Counted from the first letter of the stretch, positions 8,713 through 17,557 are shown. The stretch: DNA of 64,000 bases from JAEZKC01 sp046538945 (GCA_046538945.1 JBKHHW010000001.1:26117-90116), one strand, 5' to 3'. The notes: generated from the sequence alone by a model not told the origin. A program made the numbers and translations.

Positions 8713-10162
8713 AATCCACCCACCTGATTCCAGCAATCAGCTTTTCCAAAATCTGCTCCTGCATAACCCAGTTATCGTACTGGCCTCGGCCAACCCCATT
8801 GCAGAGGATCGCAAAAGCATACGTTTCATCCTCCAGAAGAACATAACCGGCCAACGTGGAAACTCTGATTGAATTCAATGTACCAGTTTTAGCTCTTACA
8901 ATTCCCTTCAGACGCGATCTCTGAAACCTGTCTTCAAGAGTCCCATCAACTCCCGAAACAGAAAGAGAAGCCAGGTAATCAGGAAAATATCTCTTCTGAC
9001 GCGATACATAAGAGAGCAGTTCTACTATCTGGGAAGCGCTGAGGCGATTGGTGGTTTTACCCATCCCGGACCCATTCGAAATCAAAGGTTTACCGGGTAA
9101 ATCCAGCTCTGCCCACCACCTTGAAACAACTGCAGCTCCATTGAGCCAGGTTCCCGGAGAACCGTCCCGGACCGCTCCCATAGTCTTAAACAACATTTCC
9201 GACACAAAGTTATTTGAATGCCTGAACATATGTCCCACATAATCTGAAAGGGGCTGGCCTTTGAAGGTATAAAAAGGATCTTGCGATTCCAACCCGGAAG
9301 GCACTCTTTTGCGAACAGTTTTTCCTGTTATCTGTATACCGTTTTCCCTGAACAGCGACCTGACAGCTCCGCCAAAAACCTCCCAGGTCTGCCATACTTT
9401 TCTGAAAGTATACCTGGAGGGTTCATTCAATGCCATGGCCCCACGGACATCTATCTGAGTAACTCCCGCACTCTGAGACGTTCTTATATCGAGACTGCCA
9501 CGGGTTCCGGAGGGCACAGTCACAGCAGAGGAGTTTATTTTCAGACCCTCAATGCGGGGAAACACATCCACGTGCACAGGTGATCCCACGTGCTGTCCTG
9601 AACGGTGATGAATAGCAATACTGCTGAAATTGGCTGATAGCGCACCTATGATAGACTGATAAGCCCTGCTTCCATCATTATTGGAAAATCCGGGTCCTAC
9701 CCTGACAGAATCGAAAAAGAAATCATCAAGAACAAGATCCCCGTCTATGACATTTATTCCCCTGTGCTTCAGGTGCTGCACAAATAGCCACATCTTTTCG
9801 GCACTGAACCCCGGATCTCCCCGTCCCTGTATATACAGATTTCCATGGACAACACCCGAATCACAATTGTAGGTTCCATCAATATACACCGGCGTTTCAA
9901 ATGTGTAATCCGAACCAAGAGTTTCAAATGCTGCAGCACCAGTTACAAGCTTTGAAACCGAGGCCGGAATCATCATGCTGTCAGCATTGATCGAAACGAC
10001 ATTCGAATCAGTATCGAGATCCTTTATCACTACTGCGATTCCTCCGCCGGTGTAACTGCGTGCATGGAGCAGTTTCTCGACTTTTCCCTGCATGGAACCG
10101 AAAACCAGTCGGATTAAAACCAGCGGAATAAATAAAGCAAACACCCTTTTTCGCACACTCAC
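8711..10162 (-). CDS. dacB: D-alanyl-D-alanine carboxypeptidase / endopeptidase, PBP4 (S13) family
   Basis: Periplasmic low-molecular-weight penicillin-binding protein that trims or cuts peptidoglycan peptides. The serine-hydrolase triad is complete: PASVSKL (SxxK) about 70 residues in, HSNNF (SxN) near residue 325, and AKTGTLN (KTG) near residue 430. The large insertion between SxxK and SxN typical of the family is present, with the GRGDPGF segment. I start at GTG 10162 because AAAGGA precedes it by six bases and it gives a proper signal peptide (MSVRKRVFALFIP...); a TTG at 10210 lacks these. 483 residues. Confidence 0.9.
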   Translation of the reverse strand: MSVRKRVFALFIPLVLIRLVFGSMQGKVEKLLHARSYTGGGIAVVIKDLDTDSNVVSINADSMMIPASVSKLVTGAAAFETLGSDYTFETPVYIDGTYNCDSGVVHGNLYIQGRGDPGFSAEKMWLFVQHLKHRGINVIDGDLVLDDFFFDSVRVGPGFSNNDGSRAYQSIIGALSANFSSIAIHHRSGQHVGSPVHVDVFPRIEGLKINSSAVTVPSGTRGSLDIRTSQSAGVTQIDVRGAMALNEPSRYTFRKVWQTWEVFGGAVRSLFRENGIQITGKTVRKRVPSGLESQDPFYTFKGQPLSDYVGHMFRHSNNFVSEMLFKTMGAVRDGSPGTWLNGAAVVSRWWAELDLPGKPLISNGSGMGKTTNRLSASQIVELLSYVSRQKRYFPDYLASLSVSGVDGTLEDRFQRSRLKGIVRAKTGTLNSIRVSTLAGYVLLEDETYAFAILCNGVGRGQYDNWVMQEQILEKLIAGIRWVD

Positions 10163-10284
10163 TTTTTTTCCTTTCGATACTGCTAATTTTGCTTTCTTCA
10201 CGACTTCCAAAATTCTATTTTAATTACTGTAAAATAATAAATACAACATTCAGATTACCCTTACCCTCACAGGGGAGATTTTTA

Positions 10285-10497
10285 ATGCCGAAATATGCAA
10301 TTGCTTTTATCACACCAGCAAAAAAGATGCAGCTTCGCCACAAAATGATCGAAGGTGAAAACAAGGACAGCGCCCTCAGACGCTTTTTCAACGAAGAAGC
10401 TAACGAGTACTACTCCAACGACGAACAGGGGTATTACTATTTCAAAGAAGACTTCTATGATGAGACGGCTGGCTCAGGCAGTATTATCGAACTGTAG
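10285..10497 (+). CDS. Small hypothetical protein (70 aa)
   Basis: Starts MPKYAIAFITPAKK at ATG 10285, behind AGGGGAG, a good ribosome site. No signal or membrane segment; the C-terminal half is rich in Tyr, Glu and Asp (EEANEYYSNDEQGYYYFKEDFYDE) and acidic. I do not recognise the family. It stands alone, divergent from the carboxypeptidase and convergent with nrdR, and is followed by a strong hairpin. The ribosome site, terminator and soluble composition make it likely real. Confidence 0.6.
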   Translation: MPKYAIAFITPAKKMQLRHKMIEGENKDSALRRFFNEEANEYYSNDEQGYYYFKEDFYDETAGSGSIIEL

Positions 10498-10500
10498 CAG

Positions 10501-10528
10501 AAAAGAAACGCCTGCCAACCGGGCAGGC
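10501..10528. terminator. Hairpin terminator shared by the 70-aa gene and nrdR
   Basis: GCCTGCC (10510-10516) pairs with GGCAGGC (10522-10528), five-base loop. On the minus strand GTTTCTTTT follows, making it a good nrdR terminator; on the plus strand no T run follows. Confidence 0.65.
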
Positions 10529-10550
10529 AACGCAGTTTCCAAACACGTAT

Positions 10551-11021
10551 CTATTTGGAGTCGGGTTCTGTTTTCGATCCGATCCCCTGGACTTCAGAAA
10601 TGAACTCACTGATATCCTTGAATTTTCTATATACAGACGCGAACCTGATGTAAGCCACTTCATCCAGCCCGTACAGTTCCGTCATGACCAATTTCCCGAT
10701 TTCCGAACTGGGCACCTCGTTTCTGCCCAGCTTGTCAATCTGATTTTCTATTTTTTCAACTATACTGTCGATTTTCTTCACACTCACAGGCCTCTTTTTG
10801 CAGGCGGCGGAAATACCCTGAAGGAGCTTCTGACGGTCGTAGGGCTCGCGGCGCTGATCATTTTTTATGATCGTCATGGAGACACTCTCTATGTATTCAT
10901 ATGTGGTGAAGCGACGACCGCAATCCAGACACTCCCGTCTGCGCCTGACCGCCCTCCCCTCTTTGCTTGTCCGGGAGTCGACAACTTTATCTTCCTCATG
11001 GCTACAATATGGACAGCGCAT
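10551..11021 (-). CDS. nrdR: Transcriptional repressor NrdR
   Basis: ATP/dATP-sensing repressor of ribonucleotide reductase genes. The 156-residue protein has the N-terminal zinc ribbon MRCPYCSHEEDKVVDSR with the second pair in CLDCGRRFTTYE, and an ATP-cone from about residue 49 (IIKNDQRREPYDRQKLLQGI). Length is standard. No nrd genes lie in this window. A terminator separates it from the upstream gene, leaving only about 40 bases of private leader, so its promoter must overlap the hairpin region or lie upstream of it. Confidence 0.95.
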   Translation of the reverse strand: MRCPYCSHEEDKVVDSRTSKEGRAVRRRRECLDCGRRFTTYEYIESVSMTIIKNDQRREPYDRQKLLQGISAACKKRPVSVKKIDSIVEKIENQIDKLGRNEVPSSEIGKLVMTELYGLDEVAYIRFASVYRKFKDISEFISEVQGIGSKTEPDSK

Positions 11022-11057
11022 TTGTATTCTCCTGCCGATGTGATGTTTTCGGAATTG

Positions 11058-11090
11058 AAAAAAGGCAATCAGAGTGCAGTGCTGATTGCC
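11058..11090 (-). terminator. Intrinsic terminator upstream of nrdR
   Basis: Minus strand: GGCAATCAG (11090-11082) pairs with CTGATTGCC (11072-11064), a perfect nine-bp stem and nine-base loop followed by six T (11063-11058). Ends the dapA-dapB-envelope protein operon, or acts as an attenuator if the nrdR promoter lies upstream. Confidence 0.8.
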
Positions 11091-11132
11091 GCAAACCGAA
11101 AACAGATGATTGCATATAATAAAAATAAACGT

Positions 11133-11148
11133 CCCGGTTCTGCCCGGG
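11133..11148 (-). terminator. Short hairpin just after the 228-aa gene
   Basis: CCCGG/CCGGG, five pairs with a six-base loop, followed on the minus strand by a T-rich stretch (ACGTTTATTTTTATT). Weaker than the hairpin at 11058-11090; the two may act in tandem. Confidence 0.4.
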
Positions 11149-11160
11149 CAAGAAAAGCAT

Positions 11161-11847
11161 TCAGAAACTGGTGGTCAGAGACACTTCAGCCCCGGAGAGA
11201 TCAGGCGCTATTGACTGCTGAAACTCGAGAGACTTGAGGACCGATTCTCTTTGGGAAATCTTCAAATCGACGATCGAGACGATGCGGTTGAGAATCATTC
11301 CGCCTATGAAAAAAGAGGAAACTACCTGGAATTGACGGGACTGCTCGCGAAGTTTGTTGAACTCCTCTTTCTGGCTCTCATCCCCCCATCGCCACCACTC
11401 CTTAGGATTCAAATACTTCTCCGCTTCGCTGCGCTCGAGACTAACAGCCTGGTTGTAATCCCCGGCCTCCATGAAATTGCCCACATGCCTCCAGTACGCT
11501 TCATTATCCTGCGGATCCTCTATGCCGCCTACAGTAGAAGCATACGTACAAGCTTCCCCTTCCCGCTGCCTGGAATAGGAATGAAACAGTACCGCTCCGA
11601 AAAGTGCGGCCACATCAAATGCCAGATATTTGAACGCAGAAGACGAATTATCAAGATAGTGATGTCCCAATCCGGGAACAGCTGCGGAAGCCGCCATAGC
11701 CATCGTCACAGACTTGTTGCTCTGAGGTACACTATCGAAAATATTCACCTCTTTGGTGATCACCTCTTCCTCTACCGTCACCTGCGAAAACACATCTACA
11801 GCAGCAACAGCAAGGACAGCCATGCAGAAAAGCAGTTCTTTTTTCAA
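11161..11847 (-). CDS. Envelope protein with DUF5683-like core, paralogue of upstream gene
   Basis: 228 residues with a signal peptide (MKKELLFCMAVLAVAAVDVFS). After a short linker come a hydrophobic segment containing PGLGHHY, a second one (LAFDVAALFGAVLF), a polar stretch with WW and many charged residues, and a third hydrophobic segment ending GGMILNRIVSIVDL. The order PGLG-x-x-Y ... LNRIVSxVD is shared with the gene immediately upstream, whose stop overlaps this start (ATGA). The PGLGxxY pattern recalls DUF5683 membrane proteins of the FCB group. Function unknown. Confidence 0.7.
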   Translation of the reverse strand: MKKELLFCMAVLAVAAVDVFSQVTVEEEVITKEVNIFDSVPQSNKSVTMAMAASAAVPGLGHHYLDNSSSAFKYLAFDVAALFGAVLFHSYSRQREGEACTYASTVGGIEDPQDNEAYWRHVGNFMEAGDYNQAVSLERSEAEKYLNPKEWWRWGDESQKEEFNKLREQSRQFQVVSSFFIGGMILNRIVSIVDLKISQRESVLKSLEFQQSIAPDLSGAEVSLTTSF

Positions 11848-13223
11848 AATTTAACCCTCAAAGCTACACCGGGGACCGTTTCTGAACCGGTAAAAACATA
11901 CTGCTGCTCCAGATTTAACCTGTTCCACACGGTTTTCTGCCCAAGAAGATAGGAATTGTAGGCCTTTGCAGTGAAACCGGCATCTACAGCGCTGACTATG
12001 TGATTGAGAATCAAGCCGAAAAGGCTGTATTTGGCAGCATCGTAATGGGAATTGGATTCGGATATCATGGAATTATACTTAGACTGATAACTCGAATACC
12101 CGGTCAGGCCCTCTTCTCTGATCCTTCTGCCGGCTTCGTCAATGATGCGACTTACAAAGTAGAACGAAGCGGCTGTATCCTCATCACTGCGCATATACCG
12201 CCCGTAAGCACCATCGATTGTGTCGGCCATGCCGTGATTCACGATTTCATCCAGCTTCGGTTCACAGTCTACCCACCCCGGAGTGAGAAAGCTGCTCTGA
12301 ATCATTTCATAATAACTGTTTTGTTTATGCTCTGCAGCAGCATAAAAAAAGGAATCAACCTGAAATGTTTCTGAAAACAGAGTATCCGCATATTCGGCTT
12401 TTCCCCGGTTCGCAAACTCCTCTGAGAGGACTTCTTTGTACCGATCGAGAGAATCAACACTGAAGTGTTTATCAGCGATATCACGGGCATCCCGTCTCAC
12501 ACGTGCCCCTTTTACATTGTAGGCTACAGCTACCCCGATAATCGCCGCTTCAGCCGCAATAAAAGCACCCGCCTTCAAGTAGTTTTTCGAATACGCCTGA
12601 CCGAGACCCGGCACCAGAAAAGACATCAACATTGCCAGCCTCGGGGAACGGTATTCTTCCAGATTGTGAGCGAAATTTATAGACTGAACTTCCTCAATGA
12701 CCGGTTCTGATGAAGCTGTATCGGCATTTCCGAGTTCCACTTGCTTCTGAGAGCCGGGAGGCGGTGTTTTTCTGACTCTTTGGGGAGGTTTAGAACTTGC
12801 CTCAGATTCCTGCTCGACTGGAGCCGTCTGGGCCGATGTATTAGGAGCAGAAGAGGAATCCGTGGACTGACCAGCAGAGTCTTGCTGCTCGACAGTCCTT
12901 TCGCCGGCCAAAAGATCCTCCGGCCCCTCCTCACTGAGGAGCTCATCCAGATCCAGCCCCTGACCAGAAGGGGCGGCGGCCTCTGTATCAGCCGCCTTCT
13001 TCTCTTCTTGTGGGGGCACTGCTGCCGTGGAACTATCCTTATCCACCTCCGGCCCGGGTTCGCCATCCTTACCCTCATCCTCCACAACCAAGTCTCCATC
13101 CTCAACGGATTCCACTACGACTCCCTGCGGAGAAGACTCGGCAGCACTATCTTTTTGGGCCGATGCCACCTGAGCTGAAAAGAAAACAGAAACACCTAAA
13201 GCCAGCAGCGTACGCCTGTTCAT
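11844..13223 (-). CDS. Envelope protein: low-complexity N-terminus plus DUF5683-like core
   Basis: 459 residues. Signal peptide to about residue 22 (ending SAQVASA), then about 140 residues of Pro/Glu/Ser-rich low complexity, likely a flexible periplasmic linker. From about residue 190 it carries hydrophobic segments beginning LVPGLGQAYSKNYLKAG and LFGLILNHIVSAVDAGF, matching the downstream 228-aa protein in order and motif. The last residues (VALRVKF) end in an aromatic residue, as outer-membrane strands often do, but this is weak. It follows dapB by 27 bases and is probably part of the dapA-dapB operon. Function unknown. Confidence 0.7.
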   Translation of the reverse strand: MNRRTLLALGVSVFFSAQVASAQKDSAAESSPQGVVVESVEDGDLVVEDEGKDGEPGPEVDKDSSTAAVPPQEEKKAADTEAAAPSGQGLDLDELLSEEGPEDLLAGERTVEQQDSAGQSTDSSSAPNTSAQTAPVEQESEASSKPPQRVRKTPPPGSQKQVELGNADTASSEPVIEEVQSINFAHNLEEYRSPRLAMLMSFLVPGLGQAYSKNYLKAGAFIAAEAAIIGVAVAYNVKGARVRRDARDIADKHFSVDSLDRYKEVLSEEFANRGKAEYADTLFSETFQVDSFFYAAAEHKQNSYYEMIQSSFLTPGWVDCEPKLDEIVNHGMADTIDGAYGRYMRSDEDTAASFYFVSRIIDEAGRRIREEGLTGYSSYQSKYNSMISESNSHYDAAKYSLFGLILNHIVSAVDAGFTAKAYNSYLLGQKTVWNRLNLEQQYVFTGSETVPGVALRVKF

Positions 13224-13250
13224 AACACTCCTATTCCCAAGACCGAAAAA

Positions 13251-14057
13251 CTACAACCCGAGCACATCCTTCATTGTATAAGAGCCGGGCTGTTTCGACG
13301 AGAGCCACTTAGCTGTCTCAACCGCCCCTCTCGCAAAAGTACTCCGGCTGTGTGCCATATGCCTCAATTCAACCCTTTCGCCCATTCCGGCAAAGAGTAC
13401 TGTGTGATCACCAACTATATCGCCCCCCCGTACCGCGTGCATTCCGACCTCGCTGGATGAACGGGTCGAGGATGCCATTCCGGACCGGCCATTAACTATA
13501 GCCTCATCATAGCTCTTCTCCAAAGCATCGGCAACTATTTCTCCCAGTCTGCGGGCAGTTCCGCTCGGAGAATCCTTCTTGAATCTATGATGCGCTTCCA
13601 CAATTTCTATGTCAAAACTGCCTTTGAGCCGCTTTGACACCAGTTCTGTAAGCGAAAAAAGCAGATTGACACCGAGACTCATGTTCGGACTCACCACCAC
13701 CGGAATAGTCTGCGCGGCCTTTTCGGCGAGTTCATAATCGCTTTTTTCAAGCCCGGTGGTTCCCACCACCATCGGTTTCTTGTGCTCTGAAGCTCTCTCC
13801 AGAAGAGAACGGGTAGACTGAACGGATGAAAAATCGATAATCACTCCGTCAGCCACGCCGGCTTGCTCCAGGGAGGAAGTGACTTTCAAACCGCCGAAGT
13901 CAGCCCCGATGCACTGTCCATAATTCTCGCCCATTTTGGGGTGAGAAGGATACTCCACTGCCGCGGCCAGTTTAACCGAAGGGTCATCCTGAATCACTTT
14001 GGCAATCTCAATCCCCATACGGCCCAGAGCACCCATAATTAAAATATCTATTGCCAT
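13251..14057 (-). CDS. dapB: 4-hydroxy-tetrahydrodipicolinate reductase
   Basis: NAD(P)H-dependent second enzyme of the diaminopimelate branch, supplying lysine and the peptidoglycan cross-link. The 268-residue protein has GALGRMG (nucleotide binding), VVGTTGL, SPNMSLGVN, and the catalytic signature EAHHRFKKDSPSGTA with His-His and the substrate Lys. I start at ATG 14057, behind AAAGGGA, five residues inside a possible TTG. The gap to dapA is 11 bases, so the two are one operon. Confidence 0.95.
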   Translation of the reverse strand: MAIDILIMGALGRMGIEIAKVIQDDPSVKLAAAVEYPSHPKMGENYGQCIGADFGGLKVTSSLEQAGVADGVIIDFSSVQSTRSLLERASEHKKPMVVGTTGLEKSDYELAEKAAQTIPVVVSPNMSLGVNLLFSLTELVSKRLKGSFDIEIVEAHHRFKKDSPSGTARRLGEIVADALEKSYDEAIVNGRSGMASSTRSSSEVGMHAVRGGDIVGDHTVLFAGMGERVELRHMAHSRSTFARGAVETAKWLSSKQPGSYTMKDVLGL

Positions 14058-14068
14058 AATGGTCCCTT

Positions 14069-14956
14069 TCAAGACTTTTTGGGAAGAGAGTACGTTTCGA
14101 GTACGGAGAGCAGCTGCTTTTTATTGTCTTCCTTCATGGAAACTAACGGCAGTCTCACCGGCCCGGCCGCAAGCCCAAGGTGATCCATACATGCCTTTAT
14201 CGGCACAGGATTGGCCTCTATGAACACGAACTGAGACAGAGGGAGAAGCTCCTCGTGAATTTTCAGTGCTGTCGAGGTATCTCCGTTGAGAAAAGAGTCG
14301 ATCATTGAACCCATTTTGTCAGGAACGATATTTCCGATCACGGATATCACTCCTTTTCCTCCGCAGGCAAGGGTGGGCAGAGTCAGTCCGTCATCCCCGG
14401 AAAGAATGGTGACTCTGTCTCCGCAGCGGCGATGTATCTCCGAAACCTGAGCGACACTTCCGCTGGCTTCCTTGATTGCGGCAACACTCTTCAGTTCACA
14501 GAGCCGTTCGAGGGTTTCAGGAAGCATATTCACTCCGGTACGCCCCGGAACGTTGTAGAGTACCATAGGGACATCCACATTTTCGGCAATCGCCTTGAAA
14601 TGCTGATACAGTCCCTCCTGAGTGGGCTTGTTGTAGTAAGGAGTGATGGTCAGGATTGCATCCGCGCCCTTCTCTTTTGCGTGCTGAGCGGCATTGATCG
14701 CCTCTTTTGTGTTGTTGGAGCCGGCTCCCGCAATCACCTGCACTCGTCCCTTTGCCTGTTCGACCGCGATGTCCACCACCCGGTTGTGCTCCTGCCAATC
14801 CAGCGTAGCAGACTCGCCGGTGGTCCCGCAGGGAACGATTCCGGCAGCCCCTTTTGAAATCAGGTATTCGATATTGGACCTGAGTCCCTCTTCATCCAGT
14901 TTTCCGTCTTTAGTGAATGGCGTTACTATTGCCACATAACATCCGCGAAATTCCAT
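14069..14956 (-). CDS. dapA: 4-hydroxy-tetrahydrodipicolinate synthase
   Basis: Condenses pyruvate with aspartate semialdehyde. The 295-residue barrel shows GTTGESATL (substrate loop), TPYYNKPTQEG, YNVPGRTGVN and the Schiff-base Lys in AIKEASG. ATG 14956 has AGGAGA upstream. It starts a new unit after the rplI terminator and is followed by dapB and the two paralogous envelope proteins. Confidence 0.96.
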   Translation of the reverse strand: MEFRGCYVAIVTPFTKDGKLDEEGLRSNIEYLISKGAAGIVPCGTTGESATLDWQEHNRVVDIAVEQAKGRVQVIAGAGSNNTKEAINAAQHAKEKGADAILTITPYYNKPTQEGLYQHFKAIAENVDVPMVLYNVPGRTGVNMLPETLERLCELKSVAAIKEASGSVAQVSEIHRRCGDRVTILSGDDGLTLPTLACGGKGVISVIGNIVPDKMGSMIDSFLNGDTSTALKIHEELLPLSQFVFIEANPVPIKACMDHLGLAAGPVRLPLVSMKEDNKKQLLSVLETYSLPKKS

Positions 14957-14997
14957 CAGAATCTCCTTCTGTTAAACGTGTGTTGTGTCTACCTAAT

Positions 14998-15041
14998 AAA
15001 AATGCCGGGTTTCCGGAACTTGAACTCCAGGATGCCCGGCA
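14998..15041 (-). terminator. Intrinsic terminator of the rpsF-rpsR-rplI operon
   Basis: Minus strand: TGCCGGG (15041-15035) pairs with CCCGGCA (15009-15003), with partial inner pairing across a 25-base loop, followed by five T. It lies 40 bases after the rplI stop. Confidence 0.75.
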
Positions 15042-15081
15042 CAAGAGTTTTTGATGCTCTAGACCAAACAAAAGCCGACAA

Positions 15082-15531
15082 TCAGCTTTCTTCTTTCACA
15101 ACCCAGACCTTCAGCTTCGCACCCACATCCCGGAAAAGGTTGATATCCACCGAATATACTCCAAGCTGTTTGATGGGCTCTTCGAGGGCAACCTGCCTTT
15201 TTTCGACATTGAACCCCTCCTTTTTGAGGAATTCAGAAATGTCCTGAGCACTGACAGACCCGTAAATCTGCTCCTCCGCGCCTACCTTCACAGGAATGGT
15301 GCACGGAGTCTGCTCAATTTTCTTGCCCATTTCACGGGCTTCGGCCAGCTGCTGTTCCTCGCGTTTTTCAGAGACACGCCTCATCTCAGCGACCTGCTTC
15401 TTATTCCCCTCGGTCGCAATAACTGCTATGCCCTGCGGTATGAGAAAATTTCTGGCGAAACCGTCTTTGACGGAAACGATATCCATTGCTCTACCAAGAC
15501 TCTGGTAATCCTTCTTAAGAACGACTTGCAT
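15082..15531 (-). CDS. rplI: Ribosomal protein bL9
   Basis: 149 residues. The N-terminal domain starts MQVVLKKDYQSLG and contains GFARNFLIPQG, the bL9 signature; a long charged connecting helix and a C-terminal domain (IYGSVSAQDISEFL) follow. Last gene of the standard rpsF-rpsR-rplI order, here without the ssb that often intervenes. Strong ribosome site GGAGGAG. Confidence 0.98.
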   Translation of the reverse strand: MQVVLKKDYQSLGRAMDIVSVKDGFARNFLIPQGIAVIATEGNKKQVAEMRRVSEKREEQQLAEAREMGKKIEQTPCTIPVKVGAEEQIYGSVSAQDISEFLKKEGFNVEKRQVALEEPIKQLGVYSVDINLFRDVGAKLKVWVVKEES

Positions 15532-15564
15532 TTTTATTACTCCTCCACTTTACCGGTCGTCAGA

Positions 15565-15795
15565 TTATTTGATGTTTTCAGCCACAAACGGCAGAAGTGC
15601 CAAGTGTCTGGCACGCTTGACAGCAGTGGCCAGCTTTCTCTGATTCTTCGAACTGACGCCCGAGAGGCGGCGGGGAACAATTTTCCCACGCTCAGTCACA
15701 TATCTTCCAATAGTTCTTATATCTTTGTAATCCGGCTCTACTTTATTCTGCTCAAACCAGCAGACCTTTTTTGCTCTTCTTTTCCCAAGTGCCAT
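15565..15795 (-). CDS. rpsR: Ribosomal protein bS18
   Basis: 76 residues with the typical C-terminal core: [17 protein letters not shown] and [28 protein letters not shown]. One cysteine near the N-terminus and no CxxC pair, so it looks like the zinc-free form. Preceded by GGGAGAAAG; lies between rpsF and rplI. Confidence 0.98.
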   Translation of the reverse strand: MALGKRRAKKVCWFEQNKVEPDYKDIRTIGRYVTERGKIVPRRLSGVSSKNQRKLATAVKRARHLALLPFVAENIK

Positions 15796-15826
15796 TATGA
15801 TCTTTCTCCCTTATGAATATTTACAC

Positions 15827-16210
15827 TTATTCCTGATCAGCGCTTTCTTTATCTTCCCCTGCAGCCGCAGCAGCCTCAGAACGCTCCCTGCGTGCAACCA
15901 GCTCCGCGCGGGCAATGTCATTTTTGACATTTCTGACCACAGTGAGATGGCGCAGAATGTTTTCATTAAGCTTGATGGACTTTTCAAATTCAGCAGGAAC
16001 ATTACCCTCTCCCTTGTACAGAAAAAGAACGTAATGACCGGATCTTTTCTTTTTTATGGGGTACGCCAATGCCCTCTTTCCCCACACATCCACCTTCTCA
16101 AGCTCAGCATTGGCACTGAAGAATTCCTCAAGCTTCTTCTGTTCCTTCTGGATCACGTCTTCGGGAAGAGACCCGTCGATCACGATCGCTGTTTCATAGG
16201 GTCGAATCAC
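15827..16210 (-). CDS. rpsF: Ribosomal protein bS6
   Basis: 127 residues, opening IRPYETAIVIDGSLPE and containing the GKRALAYPIKKKRSGHYVLFLY segment, then a charged Ala/Glu tail. GTG start at 16210 behind AGGAGG. First gene of the S6-S18-L9 trio; the upstream hairpin at 16236-16259 could be an autoregulatory site. Confidence 0.98.
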   Translation of the reverse strand: MIRPYETAIVIDGSLPEDVIQKEQKKLEEFFSANAELEKVDVWGKRALAYPIKKKRSGHYVLFLYKGEGNVPAEFEKSIKLNENILRHLTVVRNVKNDIARAELVARRERSEAAAAAGEDKESADQE

Positions 16211-16235
16211 TTACTACCTCCTGTGGTCGTTTAGG

Positions 16236-16259
16236 GCCCCGGAACGGATATTCCGGAGC
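16236..16259 (-). promoter_or_regulatory. Leader hairpin before rpsF
   Basis: Minus strand folds GC-CCGGAA ... TTCCGG-GC with a small internal mismatch and a six-base loop; no T run follows, so it is not a terminator. In many bacteria the S6:S18 dimer binds a hairpin with an exposed CCG in the rpsF leader. The position fits, but I cannot confirm the exact motif. Confidence 0.35.
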
Positions 16260-16269
16260 AGGATTATTT

Positions 16270-16926
16270 TTATTCTAAATTTCCGTTCCCGTCGTTCAAC
16301 GGCACGGAATTATATCTGTTCATTGTCCTTTCGATACCATTATCAAGCAAAAATCGCACTGCAGCAGCCGACGCATCCACCACCTTCTGTACTTTCTCAT
16401 TCTCCCGGTCGGTGAAATTACCCAAAACAAAGCTTATGATATCCACCCCGGAAGGCAATGGCCCTATCCCCACCCTCATCCGGGGGAAATCGGAACCGAC
16501 AGCGGAGCTTATAGACTTCAAACCATTGTGACCGCCATGGCTCCCCCCCTTGCGGAACCTGATCGTTCCCAAAGGGATGTTGAAGTCATCCACGATTACC
16601 AAGCTATTACAAAGAGGCAGTCCATATCTTTCCAGGCATGCCTTTACAGCCACCCCGGAACGGTTCATGAAAGTAAGCGGCTTCACCAGCACAAGCGGCT
16701 TCAGACCGGGTTTGGGTACCCCTTCGACACAGACCGAACTGCAGTGCCTGCGGACCGACCCTTCCGAAAGATCTGCTTGTAGACGGTCAATGATTCTGAA
16801 ACCGACATTGTGACGAGTAAACTCATACTCATCACCGGGATTACCCAATCCGAAAAGAATGTACGAAGGCTTGAATTCAGCCCTGCGTTTGCCAAAAAAT
16901 TTCTCAAAGAGCGTTAACAGACACAT
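16270..16926 (-). CDS. pth: Peptidyl-tRNA hydrolase
   Basis: Recycles peptidyl-tRNA dropped from ribosomes. 218 residues with GLGNPGDEYEFTRHNVGF (the catalytic His in TRHNVGF and substrate Asn in GNPG), KPLTFMNRSG, VDDFNIPLG (catalytic Asp) and GGSHGGHNGLKSI. The first 20 residues are an unconserved N-terminal extension. It follows rplY by 25 bases, the common rplY-pth arrangement. Confidence 0.97.
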   Translation of the reverse strand: MCLLTLFEKFFGKRRAEFKPSYILFGLGNPGDEYEFTRHNVGFRIIDRLQADLSEGSVRRHCSSVCVEGVPKPGLKPLVLVKPLTFMNRSGVAVKACLERYGLPLCNSLVIVDDFNIPLGTIRFRKGGSHGGHNGLKSISSAVGSDFPRMRVGIGPLPSGVDIISFVLGNFTDRENEKVQKVVDASAAAVRFLLDNGIERTMNRYNSVPLNDGNGNLE

Positions 16927-16951
16927 TTCAATAAAGCGGCTGCCCTTGAAT

Positions 16952-17557
16952 TCAGGAGGCCGCTTCCTCTTCGCTCTCCTCCGCGGTTGTTTCTGAAACC
17001 CGAGTAGGAGGTGTCACAACGGCAAGCACCTCTTCAGGTGCATCCTTGATGACGATTTTGGGAATGGAAACATCTCTCACATGAATAGATTCCCCGATTT
17101 TCAGCTCAGACACGTTGATTGTGACGTTTTCCGGAATATCTGCAGGCAGACACTCGACTTTGACAGTTTTAACCGGATGACCCAACACCCCGTTATCCAC
17201 CTTCACTCCAACAGGAACGCCCTCGATTTCCAGAGGGACATCGACAACAACTTTCTCATTCATGTCCACATGCATGAAATCGATATGGTAGAACTCATTG
17301 TCCCTCAGGACACTACGCTGCACTTCACGGATGACAGCAATGGAATCACCGCCGTTTTCGAGCCCCAGATCGACCAGATGAGTGAGCTGTCTGTTTCTGA
17401 CCATAGTGGCGAAATCTTTATGGAAAACCTCGATCTTCTTCGGTTCCAGATCGTGACCATAATAGATCGCGGGAATCCAACCCTGGGAACGGGCCTTGCG
17501 AGTGTAGGACTTTCCGTCACCCTCCCGCACACGTGTCTGCAATTTAACAATATCCAA
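16952..17557 (-). CDS. rplY: Ribosomal protein bL25, long (CTC/TL5) form
   Basis: Binds 5S rRNA. 201 residues with an N-terminal L25 domain (ARSQGWIPAIYYG, later HIDFMHVDMNEKV) and the beta-rich C-terminal TL5 domain, ending in an acidic tail. It starts at TTG 17557, the only start consistent with the conserved N-terminus, supported by GAGGAGG seven bases upstream. It follows tRNA-Gln on the same strand. Confidence 0.96.
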   Translation of the reverse strand: MDIVKLQTRVREGDGKSYTRKARSQGWIPAIYYGHDLEPKKIEVFHKDFATMVRNRQLTHLVDLGLENGGDSIAVIREVQRSVLRDNEFYHIDFMHVDMNEKVVVDVPLEIEGVPVGVKVDNGVLGHPVKTVKVECLPADIPENVTINVSELKIGESIHVRDVSIPKIVIKDAPEEVLAVVTPPTRVSETTAEESEEEAAS

